In this document: positions 11,709 through 23,336 of the stretch, piece after piece
Layout of the letters: each line of letters starts with the position of its first letter
Position numbering within the stretch: the first letter of the stretch is position 1
Origin: Cichorium intybus
Lineage: Eukaryota > Streptophyta > Magnoliopsida > Asterales > Asteraceae
Direction: 5' to 3'
Assembly: GCA_023525715.1 (NCBI GenBank)
Contig: CM042012.1
Span: 49,800,464-49,864,463, forward strand
DNA length: 64,000 bases
Made by a program: the position numbers and the translations under genes
Notes under the pieces: model-generated
Database searches by the model: none
What the model saw: only the letters and a program-made list of their open reading frames with translations
Told to the model about the DNA's origin: nothing

Positions 11709-14156
11709 TTAAGATATGTAAAGTTAAATATATTGTAGTTTTTATGCTTGAGCAATAGGTAGAATATTATTATGTGATTAGTCATTTCTGTTAAGTTGCA
11801 TTTTAAGAATTAAATGACCTTATATGGACATGGAAAATGTTTAAGTTTATATCAAGTTTGGGGTTCAAGTGTAAATAAGGGAGGAAAGTTTATATCAAGT
11901 TTAAGTTAACGTAAAATGTTTTAAATTGTTTAAAACTATGAAAAATAGACATCATTTGCAATAATGTGTTTTGGCTTTACAAAATATGGTCCCAACCAAA
12001 ACATATTCGGACATTAAGTCCACAAAGGGGGTTACAATCAATATCGACAACCATATTGAAGCATATTATAGTTACAAATGTATAAGTACAAGTAATTGTC
12101 TAATTAGGATTTAATATTTCTAACTGCCAAAAGTCCATCATCAACTAAGCATCAAAAAGTCCATCTATAAGGACTATGTTCTTTTAATCTTGACACCTTA
12201 ACCTAAAATACATGGTAATTTATAAATGAATACGTAAGACAAAAATGTATCATGATTTACATGAGTTTTAGACACTAATATGTTATAAAAACATAATGAT
12301 AAATATTTACTTTCAACAATATAGTACAAATATTTACTTTTAGTTATAAAGTGAAATTTTTTACTTGTGATTGGATGGTATGCATGATGCAATGTATGCA
12401 ATACATGATTATAAACCAAATTCAATATTAGGTAACTAATACCCAGTATCAGTACTTCCTGACTTCATTAGTTCTATTTCTTTCCATTTGGTTATGTACT
12501 AACTCTTATTCAACTCGACTATATACCTACTCTTAATTGTATACATAGAGTCTAATCACAATTATGATACTCAATGCCCACTCGTCATTAATAGAAAGAA
12601 GAGATCAATATATCATGAAATCATAGCTATAAGACACCTACCTCGAGAAGGGAGATACCATCCCGATAGAGTCTTTAAGGTCCCTTCTTGGGACATCATG
12701 TATCTAGACCAAAATATCAAGCTAAATGCAATCACATTCCAATGTATGCATACATACATATTTTCTTTTATACAATTTTAATCACACAACGTGCCATGCC
12801 ATGAATGATATTATAATCATAAAAGCTTACATAACATATTTTACATTCATAAAGCTTCCATTTAAGCATAAAATATATGATATTCAAATAGTACCAAAAT
12901 AATATAAAGCATATTATAAACTTTCAACAATAATATTCAAGAGTATCAACAAATTACACTTTTACTAAATACATTTCAAGAGTATTAAAATACTTTCCCT
13001 TTTATCAACTAATATGCAAGAGTATAAAAATACTTTCCTTTTTTACCATAACTATTTCAAAAGTATCAAAATACTTTTACTTTTCTCAATTACTATTGAA
13101 GGGTATCAAAATATCTTTTTTTATCAAATAATATCCAAAAGTATTCAAGAGTATGAGAATACTTTCTTTATACCAAAAATGATTCAAAAGTATCCAAAAT
13201 ACATTACTTTGTCAACTATCATTTATCCAAGATCGCTTAATACAATCAAAATACTATGTTTTTATCCAAAATCAATCAACAGAATAAAATACCATACTTT
13301 TATCCAAAACTTATTAAATAGTATCAAAATATATTATACATTCAAAACCATGTAAACACATCAATATACTTCTTAACTCTATCAAGCTATGTATTAACAA
13401 ATACTTCTAGTTATGCCATGTATCCCGAAAAGGGAAAATCCACTTATACTCACCTTGGAAGTTAGATTAATTAAACTCTACCCTTAACCTTGTACTTGCC
13501 CTCTCCCTTGGCCGTACTTTTGCTCTTGTTGTATCAGTTGATCTTGCTTCAATCCTATCTAATTTGTTCCATAGCTTACCTTTTTTTGTCATTATGAACT
13601 GAATCCAATACTAAACATGACATTATACCAAGAATCAGTGTTATTGTTTAAGACATCCTCCCAATTAAATTAATTTAATCCAATATGCCTTCCTTTAGTA
13701 AAATATCATATGCTTTAATGATATTATAGTAATCCATACTCCAGTCTTGTTATACCCAATCACATGAAATTTGACTAGCAAATTGCCATTCAGCTGTAAC
13801 ATAAGCAATTGTCATAAGTACCCTTGTTATTGCATCATGTACAACATTTTGAAGTTTGGTTATGCAACTTTGATATTTTTGTACCATTTATATAATTGAA
13901 CAACAATCATATCTTAAAACATGCCAATATTGTATGCAAACATGTTTATCCAACTCAATATAACATAATCTACACTTGATTCTACCATGCAAATCACTTG
14001 ACTAAATTAAGGTTCTTGACCCATATCAATAATATGATTAAATTTCAAGCTTAATTTTGATGTTTTAGTAACATTACCATGTTAACAAGGCTCAATAATT
14101 CATTATCTAGCTTAATTAACAACATGAGGCGAGAACACACATTTTTTGCACTTACA

Positions 14157-14159
<3 letters not shown>
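11709..14159. other. AT-rich intergenic block with a degenerate ~50-bp repeat
   Basis: No gene was recognised. At about 12915-13345 a palindromic word of the type AAGTATCAAAATACTTT recurs every 45-60 bp (near 12987, 13019, 13065, 13098, 13138, 13187), separated by CTTTTTTATCAACTAATAT-like spacers. The phrases at 12650-12710 (GGGAGATACCATCCCGATAG) and 13419-13462 (GTATCCCGAAAAGGGAAAAT) look like parts of an old element, but no ends could be set. Confidence 0.5.

Positions 14160-14197
<38 letters not shown>
14160..14197. repeat. (CA)n microsatellite
   Basis: Uninterrupted CA dinucleotide run of about 19 units. Confidence 0.97.
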
Positions 14198-14198
<1 letters not shown>

Positions 14199-14414
14199 GT
14201 TAAGAGAGTTTTGGGGCATAAATGAGCCATTTATATCCTAAAAACCCAAAGTTTACATCCCGGTCAACTACTTGTGTAGGCATGGACTTATTTTGTTAGA
14301 CTATGCATAAGAAATTGAAATTTTCTAAATTGTTGTGCGAACCGAGATCAAGGTTGCATTACACTTGCGTAGTCCGTGTAGTCTTGTGTGCGAACTTGTT
14401 TTGTCTATAACTTC

Positions 14415-14800
14415 TGAAAGGTTTTCTGCAACTATGAACTAACATTCCTAAGTTCACATGCAACCTCTATAGATCTAGGTTTTCTTCTAATTAAACATAT
14501 AACATATCCTAGAAGGCCAGAAAAAGATAAACTAAAAGAAAGATCAAGAAAAACCAACCTTTAGTGAATCTTGGAAGCAAAGCAACAGAAGTCTCTTGCC
14601 TCAAATGCAGTCACACCCTTAGCTGAGCTCTTGGCCGAAAATTCCTTGGAAGAGAGAGTTAAAATTCGTGGTCTAGGGTTTAGGGAGAGCCTCCCTATTT
14701 ATAGCCTCCATGTGGTGATCAGATAATCGTTACAGATAAGCCTTTTTGAATTCGAATTAAGATAAACTATTATTTTAATCATTCAAACACCATTTATCTG

Positions 14801-14845
<45 letters not shown>

Positions 14846-15222
14846 GAAAATATATATATCTATATATATATTTTCGACCACCACATGGTCACTCACACTG
14901 CCACTTACTCAACTATCGAATAATTACAGTTTTAGTCCCTGCACCTTTAATTAATCAATTTAACTGCCAAATTAATTCCAATTAATTCCAGAAAAATTTC
15001 TAATTAATTATTATAGTTTCTAATTAATATATTATCACTTAAATATATTAATAAACTATTTATTTAACTTCTATTGATTTATTAATCACATAATAAATCA
15101 ATCTTTCTCTCTACCGGACTTTCTGCCAATCCTCCAACTATGAGGGCAACCCAAATGGACTATGCTACTATTAATTAGATAAATACTAATTATTAGTCAT
15201 GGCTTAGACACCTAATCCAACA
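14415..15222 (-). repeat. E1 3' LTR (left copy)
   Basis: 808 bp. On the minus strand it starts TGTTGGATTAGGTGTCTAAG and ends AACCTTTCA. It holds an expanded (TA)n tract at about 14800-14842, which accounts for most of the length difference from its partner. Confidence 0.93.
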
Positions 15223-15233
15223 GTCTCCCACTT
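15223..15233 (-). promoter_or_regulatory. E1 polypurine tract
   Basis: Minus-strand AAGTGGGAGAC abuts the TGTTGG start of the 3' LTR. E2 has the identical tract at 35367-35377. Confidence 0.85.
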
Positions 15234-16303
15234 GGATAAGTCTATGACTAAAATTACCAATTTACCCTCTAATTAATTTAGAAACTGTAGCTTCCTAGAA
15301 ACCGCTGCCGAACTCTGACCTAGTCAGTTCTGTCCAAAGATAAGTGATCATATGATCCTTCGTCTAACAAGATATTTTCAGACACGAGACATGGATTGAG
15401 ATCAATCTCTGTCCGATACTCTGTTTCCCGATTTTCGATTCTGCTTATGACTTTAGACTTCTAATTGAACACATCAATTTAGTCCCGGCTGGCCAGCACT
15501 TTAGTCAACTTCAAAATCATCGAGAGGCCTACAGATATCTGTTTCCCATCAGGGTCAAGGAACGAATAAGTTTCAACTCATATGCTTATATCTTTTACCA
15601 GTCAAATAATTCACAACAACACGTTTTATAACATCGAGTTACCGGTGCGTTTTCGTATTATCAATGAATAACTGCCTTGTAAATTATAACTCATATTTCT
15701 CCACTTGAAGATCATAGGATATTATCGTCTCAATATTGCTTGTGATATAATCCATGAAGCAATCTATTGAGCGTGGGTTTATCCAATACTCAAATCTCTA
15801 TTTCTAAGTACTCATGAATGTTGTAGCAATCCTATTGCTATGTCTAACTCCTTAGACAGTCTACAAACCAATTCATGACAGTCTTGATTCAATACTTACT
15901 TCCCAAAGTATGAGCGACTGTGGACCTATCTGAATAATTAAATTATTCGGGAAGTAAAACATGCAAAAGTGAAACATAAAGATCTGACTGGCAGTTACTC
16001 TTGCTTATTACCAAGTCTCCACAAGGTAATCACCAAGTCGGACCTTGTCATAAACTATTATCGGTTTCAGGATTTCTTTTAAACTTTCAATTCTAATTTT
16101 ACAGCTATGTCTTAATGAACCTTACACTCTTTCTATGTATCCAAAGTATCTTATACTTATACATTTTATTGTAGATGATCCAATCGGATGCTCATCCGAT
16201 AACATCTCAATATGTTATCCTGTCAATTTCTCTTTTAACTCCATTCTGTGTACTGTGACTTCCTATGGTTCTGGGTCTGCACCCTAAGACTATTTCGAGG
16301 TGT

Positions 16304-16339
16304 TATGCTGTGCCGGTGAACCACACGCGCTCCATCAGA
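16304..16339 (-). promoter_or_regulatory. Conserved-loop hairpin, E1 copy 4 (weakest)
   Basis: Minus strand: arm TCTGATG, core GAGCGCGTGTGGTTCACCGG (two changes from consensus), CA, arm CAGCATA. Five of seven arm positions pair. Confidence 0.5.
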
Positions 16340-17297
16340 ATACCAACGAAACTCTTTAACCATGAAGTCCTTTAACATCATGTCCTGATGTTAATAATTA
16401 CCACTTTGAAAATCTTTCAAATTAATACTATCACTTTCACCCTAATCATTTCCTAATGAATTCTCACTTGAGTTCAACCAATCCATCCAGTATTCCCAGC
16501 CAGGCAATGTCCTGAATCCAACTTACTATGCCCTAAGCATTAAGTTATCAGGACATGTTCATGACTTTATGATCGATCCAAAACTTGTGGAACCCGATTT
16601 AATCCTATTCCAAACCCTTTCGGAATCCAAGGATTATTTATAATCCTTTGTGTCATGATTTCCGAAAAACTATTTTCCTTTCAGAGACTTTTCTCGTGCA
16701 TCTTGAATCTTATCAAGATCATGCTTACAATGGCTAGGTCTATGCTGGCGACTTCATCTTTCCAATAGATGACTATGAATTACATGAGTATGTTGCACCT
16801 TCTTTATTTCTTTCATGCCAAGTCATCACACTTTGCAATGACAAGAAAACTTTTCCTAAGTCTATGCATCTTGAATCTCATCAAGATCATCTTGGCAGAA
16901 TCTGGATCTATCTCATAGACGTTTACAACCACCTGAGTATGCCGTATTTCTATTAAGGCTTTCATAGCGATCTGTCTCTTAACACCAAGTCATTACACTT
17001 TGTAACGAAAAGAGACGTTTCCTAGAAACATTATGTATCCCATGTATGGAGATAGTAGATAACGGCGACTCCCACTGGCTTTGACATGGTTATAGACTAT
17101 TCACAAAATCCAGGACTTATGGTACATTTTGAGAATCCAAACCTTTCTGACATTTTAATGGAAATCTTTCAGTCCTTTCTCAAAATCCAATCCTTTGGCA
17201 TATTTTGAGAATTTGAATATCCTTTCTTGCGAGATGCCCGTGGGACGAAACCCGGGGCCATGTACCTTTTGTAATGGCATGCTCTATGTGTGTCCCT

Positions 17298-17333
17298 ATT
17301 AGTGTGCCGGTAAACCACACACGCTCCACTAAC
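17298..17333 (-). promoter_or_regulatory. Conserved-loop hairpin, E1 copy 3
   Basis: Minus strand: arm GTTAGTG, core GAGCGTGTGTGGTTTACCGG, CA, arm CACTAAT. All seven arm positions pair (the outermost as G-U). Confidence 0.65.
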
Positions 17334-18459
17334 GACTCACACTATGCCACGCAGAATCCTCTCGGATTTCATCTGCTATTGAGAGTGCTTTACTCGGAAT
17401 CAATTGCTTGACTCTGAGTATCGACTCACTCAACTAGATGCTCTGAAGGTATGTATATGTCCATGTTGCTTTCTTTTGATAACTCAGTTACTCCCACTGG
17501 TTTTTAGACCAGGTGTAAAATCAATCAAATTTTCATACAGACCGTGTCTCGCCCTAAGGTCCTCTTATTTGGCAGCAGTCGGGCTCACCAATGCTTCCAA
17601 GTAGTCGGATTGCAAATCCGTACCAACTGCAGTGTTTTACCACCAATCGGTATGTCACCCCGATCACAACTACTTATGATGGTGATCAATACTACTGGTT
17701 AAGAGGAGATAATGTCAGTTGTAAAGCATAAATCTGATTTCTACTCCAAGCCTAGTGATGACTAAAAGGTTCTTTCATTGCTAATCCTAAACTCATTTAG
17801 GATTGTCCCAACTCCCACTGTTTCCTTGGACCATGAGTTCTTTCTAAAAGAGCTCTTTAGTTACAGTAGGATAGCTAATGAAACGACAATACTGATCAAG
17901 TTCAGCTGGTCATGAGGTTCAGATGAACACTACAAGACCCTGGTCTTTCAATGTACAAGTGGGATAATCCCAGCTTTACATTTCAGGCAGTGTCTGCAAG
18001 ACCTACTTAGTCTAGGATGTGGTCAGAGTATGGCTTATATGGACTGACTGGTATAGTGTTCATCTTATTGGAAACTAATTTGCAATGTATCTCATACACC
18101 GAGGATCGAACTGTTTCGACCAATGCTCCATTATCTTCCCTAAGACACATTATAACCATTAATATTCTTGGAAGAGAATGAACTGTGAAATCTTTTTCTC
18201 AGTTTATGTTATCGCTCAGGTTCTGTGGAACTTGTACTTCCTTTGAAGTCCTTGAACTGTTCGAGGTTTCAATTCAATTGCTTATCCCGATTAGCAATGT
18301 CATATTCGTCATACCGAATGATGAACATCGTGAAGTACAAACAATTGTGTTCTATATCAAGATTCTAGCAATACACAACAACAGGTGTGTCCATTGCTCT
18401 TAATCTCAATCTCCTTTACATATCTATGTAAACTTATGACTTTGTTCAAGACTTGCAAT

Positions 18460-18715
18460 CTTCAGTTGACTCTAAGTCAACTGATTCCAAAATCCTATCC
18501 TCTGGATCTTTGGGTGATTCATTTATTACCACATGTGCTTTATAAAGAACTTAATCATCATCTGAATCCAAGTCAGATGATTCCAAAGTCCTGTCCAACT
18601 GGATCTTTGGTTGATTCATTTCTTGACACATTAAGAAATCAATTCATCAAGTAACTCTAAGTCAAATGATTCCAAGGTCCTGTCCAACTGGACCTATGGT
18701 TGAATTGATTATTAT
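18460..18715 (-). repeat. Degenerate ~93-bp tandem repeat downstream of E1 gag
   Basis: Three units with anchors at GATTCCAAAATCCT (about 18482), GATTCCAAAGTCCT (18578) and GATTCCAAGGTCCT (18668). They lie just 3' of the Gag ORF in the element's own orientation. Confidence 0.65.
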
Positions 18716-18963
18716 AAAATTTGTATTAACAATCATAAATGACACAATTCTTGAATCCAAACACTTTGGATGCATCAACATTCAAGTTATTACTAATCAT
18801 ACATTCAACACATTCATATAACATTTCAAGGATAATTTCAGACAACAGGTGTTAAAAGAAAATATGACAATTTTATTAAAAATAAAATCCTTCAGCAATG
18901 TAATAGACAATGTCAAAAATGTATCTAAAGACTAATAACAATCTTCCAATATCTATCTAAACT

Positions 18964-19878
18964 TCAAAACTGCACGAGCTGGAGATCCAATCCATATGTG
19001 CTCCTATGCACCAGAGTCCCGTGCCTTCTTGATTCCCTGCATACAAACCAAAATGCGACTGTCACATTATGTATCAAGAAATCTTGGAACAGGAGTTTTG
19101 AGGTTTTTAGATATACCTGAGCTTTCAAAAGAGTTGGAGCGTCTTCCAATCTTTCCGTGACTGTATCCGATTTAGCGGATTCCCAGTTTGAGACATGTCT
19201 AGTCGATCTCGACCGTTTCTTGTTACGTCTCTTCACTGGACTTAATCTAGAAGTAGTTGAGCCATTGGAGCTATGCCTGTCCAAGAGTGACTCGTATAAA
19301 GTCAACAGTGGACGTATTTCCATAAGGGTCTTTTTCTGGTCTTCCTTTCTATACGTCTGAATGAACAGATCGTACTCATTTGTCAGCGAAGCGAGCAGAA
19401 TGTTAACACTCTCTTCCTGACTCATGGAATAACCAAGTTTATGCAACTCGCCTATGTACGCTTCAATCTGAAGAACATGCGAATTGACGCTACTTCCTGC
19501 TTTTAGCTTGCATTCTGCAAGTCTTTTGAAGATCCTGGTTCGTTCCTCTTCAACCGGTTTCTGGAACTTTTCCTCAACCAGTTGCATTAACTCATATGGC
19601 CCCAAGGATTCAAAATCCTTGCGGAACTCGGGGTCAATGGTTGATAGCATGAGGTCACGAATCTCTTTGGATTCATCATAAGAACCTTTTATGATGACTT
19701 GTTCCGGTGGAACTGGGATCGGATACTCAGTGAGATGTAGCTTGCCAGCAATGCCGAGAGCCAGTCTCCAATTGCGAAGCCATTCTTTACAGTTGAGACC
19801 AGTCAGCCTTTCCATATTTAGCAGGTGCATTCTGATGCTTTCAGAAATGGGTGAAGGAGGAGAATTGACACTTGACAT
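18964..19878 (-). CDS. E1 Gag-like protein
   Basis: 304-residue ORF and the only coding frame of E1. The N-terminus has the copia-Gag signature of a conserved tryptophan in LNCKEWLRNWRLALGIAGKL, followed by the helical Gag core (FRKDFESLGPYELMQLVEEKF, the EERTRIFKRLAECKL block, VLQIEAYIGELHKLGY, ILLASLTNEYDLFI). There is no CCHC zinc knuckle. In its place the C-terminal third is basic (SPVKRRNKKRSRSTR, about residues 214-228), which could bind nucleic acid. The ATG at 19876-19878 is directly preceded by a splice-acceptor-like TTCTCTTATAG. A possible 80-nt intron (donor GTATAT with its first base at 19116, acceptor TGCAG ending at 19037) would replace the last ~50 residues by GIKKARDSGA. By analogy it would form particles, or co-assemble with the Gag of an E2-like helper. 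Confidence 0.8.
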   Translation of the reverse strand: MSSVNSPPSPISESIRMHLLNMERLTGLNCKEWLRNWRLALGIAGKLHLTEYPIPVPPEQVIIKGSYDESKEIRDLMLSTIDPEFRKDFESLGPYELMQLVEEKFQKPVEEERTRIFKRLAECKLKAGSSVNSHVLQIEAYIGELHKLGYSMSQEESVNILLASLTNEYDLFIQTYRKEDQKKTLMEIRPLLTLYESLLDRHSSNGSTTSRLSPVKRRNKKRSRSTRHVSNWESAKSDTVTERLEDAPTLLKAQVYLKTSKLLFQDFLIHNVTVAFWFVCRESRRHGTLVHRSTYGLDLQLVQF

Positions 19879-20208
19879 CTATAAGAGAAAGTAGAATTTA
19901 TTAGTTTAATTGGTCCCTTTTAAATAATTACCCAATATGTTATTTAATAAGGCTAGGATCCAAAATATCCCAATTATGGTGTGAAGAGGGATGCCGTAAT
20001 CACAACATAATGGTCATTAAGGTAGATAAACACTTATCAATTTCATCTTATGAAATTCCTAGATCTGTTGAGATTCATTAAACTCTTCAATGGCATGTTT
20101 AATCTTGGATGTGCTCCACTGTTTGTGACTGGGATGCCGAGGATCACAAACTGGATGTGAATAACCATGCAAATTAGCTTGGTACTCTCAGGTTAATTAT
20201 CATCTCTA

Positions 20209-20244
20209 ATTGATGAGCCGGTAAACCACACACGCTCCACCAAC
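20209..20244 (-). promoter_or_regulatory. Conserved-loop hairpin, E1 copy 2
   Basis: Minus strand: arm GTTGGTG, core GAGCGTGTGTGGTTTACCGG, CT, arm CATCAAT. All seven positions pair, two as G-U. Confidence 0.65.
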
Positions 20245-20275
20245 AATGACAATACCCGGGAAACCCATTGCAACT

Positions 20276-20336
20276 CTTTATGAACCCCTATTGGGGTGCC
20301 GGTAAACCACACACGCTCCACCAATGTTTCATAAAG
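20276..20336 (-). promoter_or_regulatory. Conserved-loop hairpin with outer stem, E1 copy 1
   Basis: Inner part (20290-20325): arm ATTGGTG, core GAGCGTGTGTGGTTTACCGG, CA, arm CCCCAAT, six of seven pairs. Outer stem: CTTTATGAA pairs fully with TTCATAAAG. The E2 equivalent is CTTTGTGGA with TCCACAAAG, so two outer pairs changed on both sides. Confidence 0.75.
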
Positions 20337-21232
20337 TGCAATGTGCAATTTCATGGATTAGCACCAATTCACATTTTTCCTAAAGTAACTAGATTTGGGT
20401 TTTATTAAGTGTTCTAGTACTTTGAATCATTATACTTTTAGTGATTATTAGGCGGTCCTATCAAACCTGTTCGGCTAACGACCCTCCACTGATCAGGCGA
20501 GCGGTGGGCGAGAGTGTTCACCCATTAGACCGCCATTTTATAGGCAGTCTCTTTATACCCACTTTATAGACCAGCTTCGTGAATGAGGCCTACTAATGAT
20601 TTGACTAACCATTCAATCTCATACATATAAAAAAATAACTTCCTAGTTATAATATATATAAGATGTAATTTTTTAAACCTTTAAAAAATTGTTTCTGGTT
20701 TATCTTTTAATTTATTGTCGATTTAAGCTATTAAATTTAAAATTAAATTAAACCATTTAAAGCCGATTTAATTATCTTTTAATTAACCAATTAATTAAAT
20801 TAATTATATTTGATATTTTAAACCTTTTAAAATATTTCTAGATTTTATCCATTAATTATCGCAATTTAAAACAATTAAATCGAAATTAATTAAATCCTAT
20901 TAATTATCTTTTAATTAAACAATTAATTAAATTAATTAATTTTGCAGATAGGTGTCACAAAATAATCAAATTAATTTAAACTTATCATTATCCCCTGATT
21001 TTCGAATTTTAGGATAGGAGGTTTAAGGTTTTATCTATTTAAACAATTAAAGTTACCAAAAATAGAAAGCCTACTAAACCATTCCCTTTTTCATGCCAAG
21101 CAGGGGGGAGGGGCCACGGTTTTTCGAAACCCTAACCCTAATATCAAAAACGGCCACATTAGGGTTTAGAAACAATAAACCCTAATTTACAGGATACAGT
21201 TATAACAATTTAACAAGAAAACACACTGAATA

Positions 21233-21244
21233 GCTCTGATACCA
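21233..21244 (-). promoter_or_regulatory. E1 primer binding site (tRNA-Met type)
   Basis: Minus strand TGGTATCAGAGC, one base inside the 5' LTR end, complementary to the 3' end of initiator tRNA-Met. Confidence 0.9.
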
Positions 21245-21245
21245 C

Positions 21246-22026
21246 TGAAAGGTTTTCTGCAACTATGAACTAACATTCCTAAGTTCACATGCAACCTATA
21301 TAGATCTAGGTTTTCTTCTAATTAAACATATAACATATCATAGAAGGCCAGAAAAAGATAAACTAAAAGAAAGATCAAGAAAAACCAACCTTTAGTGAAT
21401 CTTGGAAGCAAAGCAACAGAAGTCTCTTGCCTCAAATGCAGTCACACTCTTAGCTGAGCTCTTGGCCAAAAATTCCTTGGAAGAGAGAGTTAAAATTCGT
21501 GGTCTAGGGTTTAGGGAGAGCCTCCCTATTTATAGCCTCCATGTGGTGATCAGATAATCGTTACAGATAAGCCTTTTTGAATTCGAATTAAGATAAACTA
21601 TTATTTTAATCATTCAAACACCATTTATCTGTTATATATATATATCTCGAAAATATATATATCTATATATATTTTTTCGACCACCACATGGTCACTCACA
21701 CTGCCACTTACTCAACTATCGAATAATTATAGTTTTAGTCCCTGCACCTTTAATTAATCAATTTAACTGCCAAATTAATTCCAATTTAATTCCAGAAAAA
21801 TTTCTAATTAATTATTATAGTTTCTAATTAATATATTATCACTTAAATATATTAATAAACTATTTATTTAACTTCTATTGATTTATTAATCACATAATAA
21901 ATCAATCTTTCTCTTTACCGGACTTTCTACCAATCCTCCAACTATGAGGGCAACCCAAATGGACTATGCTACTATTAATTAGATAAATACTAATTATTAG
22001 TCATGGCTTAGACACCTAATCCAACA
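21246..22026 (-). repeat. E1 5' LTR (right copy)
   Basis: 781 bp, nearly identical to 14415-15222 except for a shorter TA tract at about 21630-21672 and scattered substitutions. It should drive transcription leftward. Confidence 0.93.
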
Positions 22027-22031
22027 ACTTC

Positions 22032-22873
22032 TTCATAACAACTCCAAATGAGTTGATTATTTTTATATGTCTTCCTATTTTTCTTAGCTACACATTGGAA
22101 TCAATAAAACATTGATTTAATGTCCTAAAGCCTGACCTTTATAGGAAAAACTTAATGGGTATACTTTGAAAATCGAATACAAGTACTAATACTTTTGTCT
22201 TTAATTTCCCAATGATTTATAAGGCTTTGACCATGGTTGTGCAATGTTTCTAATGTATTTAGTGTGTTATTTACTTATTTACAAGTCCTAAGCACTCTTC
22301 CATCATATGATTACTTATTCAATTATATCACAAAATATCATCCTAGTTTGTCTCTTTTCCAAATATAGCAACCTAATTTTCTATTTCTTTGAATTTATCA
22401 CAAACGATCTTGACTTTTATCCCTTTTGTCCCATTTAGGGGAAGATAACTATATACTATGGCACACTTACCATCTCTTGCAATGCCATCCTTTTAAAGTA
22501 TAAATATCATATTTAAGTATAATATGGCTCATGTAAACATACATCTTACAAAATCTTGGTGATTGTGACACATTTTAACATGTTTCACAATTCTGTCAAT
22601 TGCATGTATTTCAAGAACATTGAAATATCATCAGGTTTTAGAACCTTCAACCATATCCTTAATACCTTAACATCATGAAATTAAAAATCTTCGGATGTTA
22701 CAAATAGCCTACTTTGCTATTTCTTAGAATCCATGTCCAAGCAGCAAATGTTTTGTACCTTTACTTCTAATATGTATTAAAATTGTCTAAACAAAATTCC
22801 TAACATAATACAATACATAGGTTGTAAATGGGTGCAAACTTCGAGCCTTGATGTAGGTGGATTTTCATCACAT
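22032..22873. other. AT-rich DNA between E1 and the Athila element
   Basis: No ORF or repeat that I recognise. This is the continuation of the sequence interrupted by E1. Confidence 0.4.
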
Positions 22874-23242
22874 TGGTACGACATTGAAATCCTTTTCATC
22901 GGTCGTACATGATATTCTAATATAAGAGGAAACCTGACGGATTGGGTATAGTGTTGCAAAATCAATGTACAATCTGTACATTAATTCACTATTACAACAC
23001 GTACATAAAGTCTTTTTCGAATTGGTACGACCTTACAAATCATCTATACAGACCAAACATGAATTGGTATAATCTTACAAGTAAATGGCAGATTGTATCA
23101 ATGTGTCTAGTAATTGGTATCTCAGTTTGGTACGACATGTATTACTTTTATTTCAACATGTATAGGTTAAGTATGACTTCTATTAACCTTATACAATTCG
23201 TATAAATCTAATAGTAGCAAAATTTTTGAAATAGATACTTAT

Positions 23243-23336
<94 letters not shown>

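Larger units (their letters stand above)
15234..18963 (-). other. E1 long non-coding 3' region
   Basis: This 3.7-kb interval stands where pol would be and has no significant ORF. The part next to the LTR (15234 to about 15960) is homologous to the E2 3' UTR (about 34690-35366). Farther in are two degenerate direct repeats of about 170 bp (16690-16860 and 16860-17035, sharing CATCTTGAATCTYATCAAGATCAT) and three ~93-bp units at about 18460-18715 (sharing GATTCCAAAGTCCTGT and CTGGATCTTTGGTTGATTC). Two copies of the E1/E2 conserved-loop hairpin lie here. Confidence 0.7.
19879..21232 (-). other. E1 untranslated leader
   Basis: 1.35 kb between primer site and gag, AT-rich with no ORF. It is homologous to the E2 leader over its gag-proximal ~1.1 kb. 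Shared blocks include CCAGTTTGTGATCCTCGG, a GGTCCTATC/CGGCTAACGA block at 20450-20540 and the hairpin pair at 20209-20336. Confidence 0.8.
14415..22026 (-). mobile_element. E1: non-autonomous Ty1-copia-type LTR retrotransposon carrying only gag (TR-GAG-like)
   Basis: The complete element is bounded by the 5-bp target duplication ACTTC (14410-14414 and 22027-22031). Read on the minus strand, the 5' LTR is 21246-22026 and the 3' LTR 14415-15222, with termini TGTTGG and CTTTCA. The primer site TGGTATCAGAGC (initiator tRNA-Met type) directly follows the 5' LTR, and the polypurine tract AAGTGGGAGAC directly precedes the 3' LTR. The only ORF is the Gag-like one at 18964-19878. There is no protease, integrase, RT or RNase H anywhere in the 6-kb interior. 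LTR ends, primer region, leader (19880-21245) and the last ~700 bp before the 3' LTR are clearly homologous to E2. The two LTRs differ by about eight substitutions plus AT-tract length, so the insertion is older than E2. Confidence 0.93.

Noticed and set aside
15223..18963. Hidden pol gene in E1
   Set aside because: No ORF over about 90 codons and no RT, integrase or protease motif in any frame of either strand that I could read.
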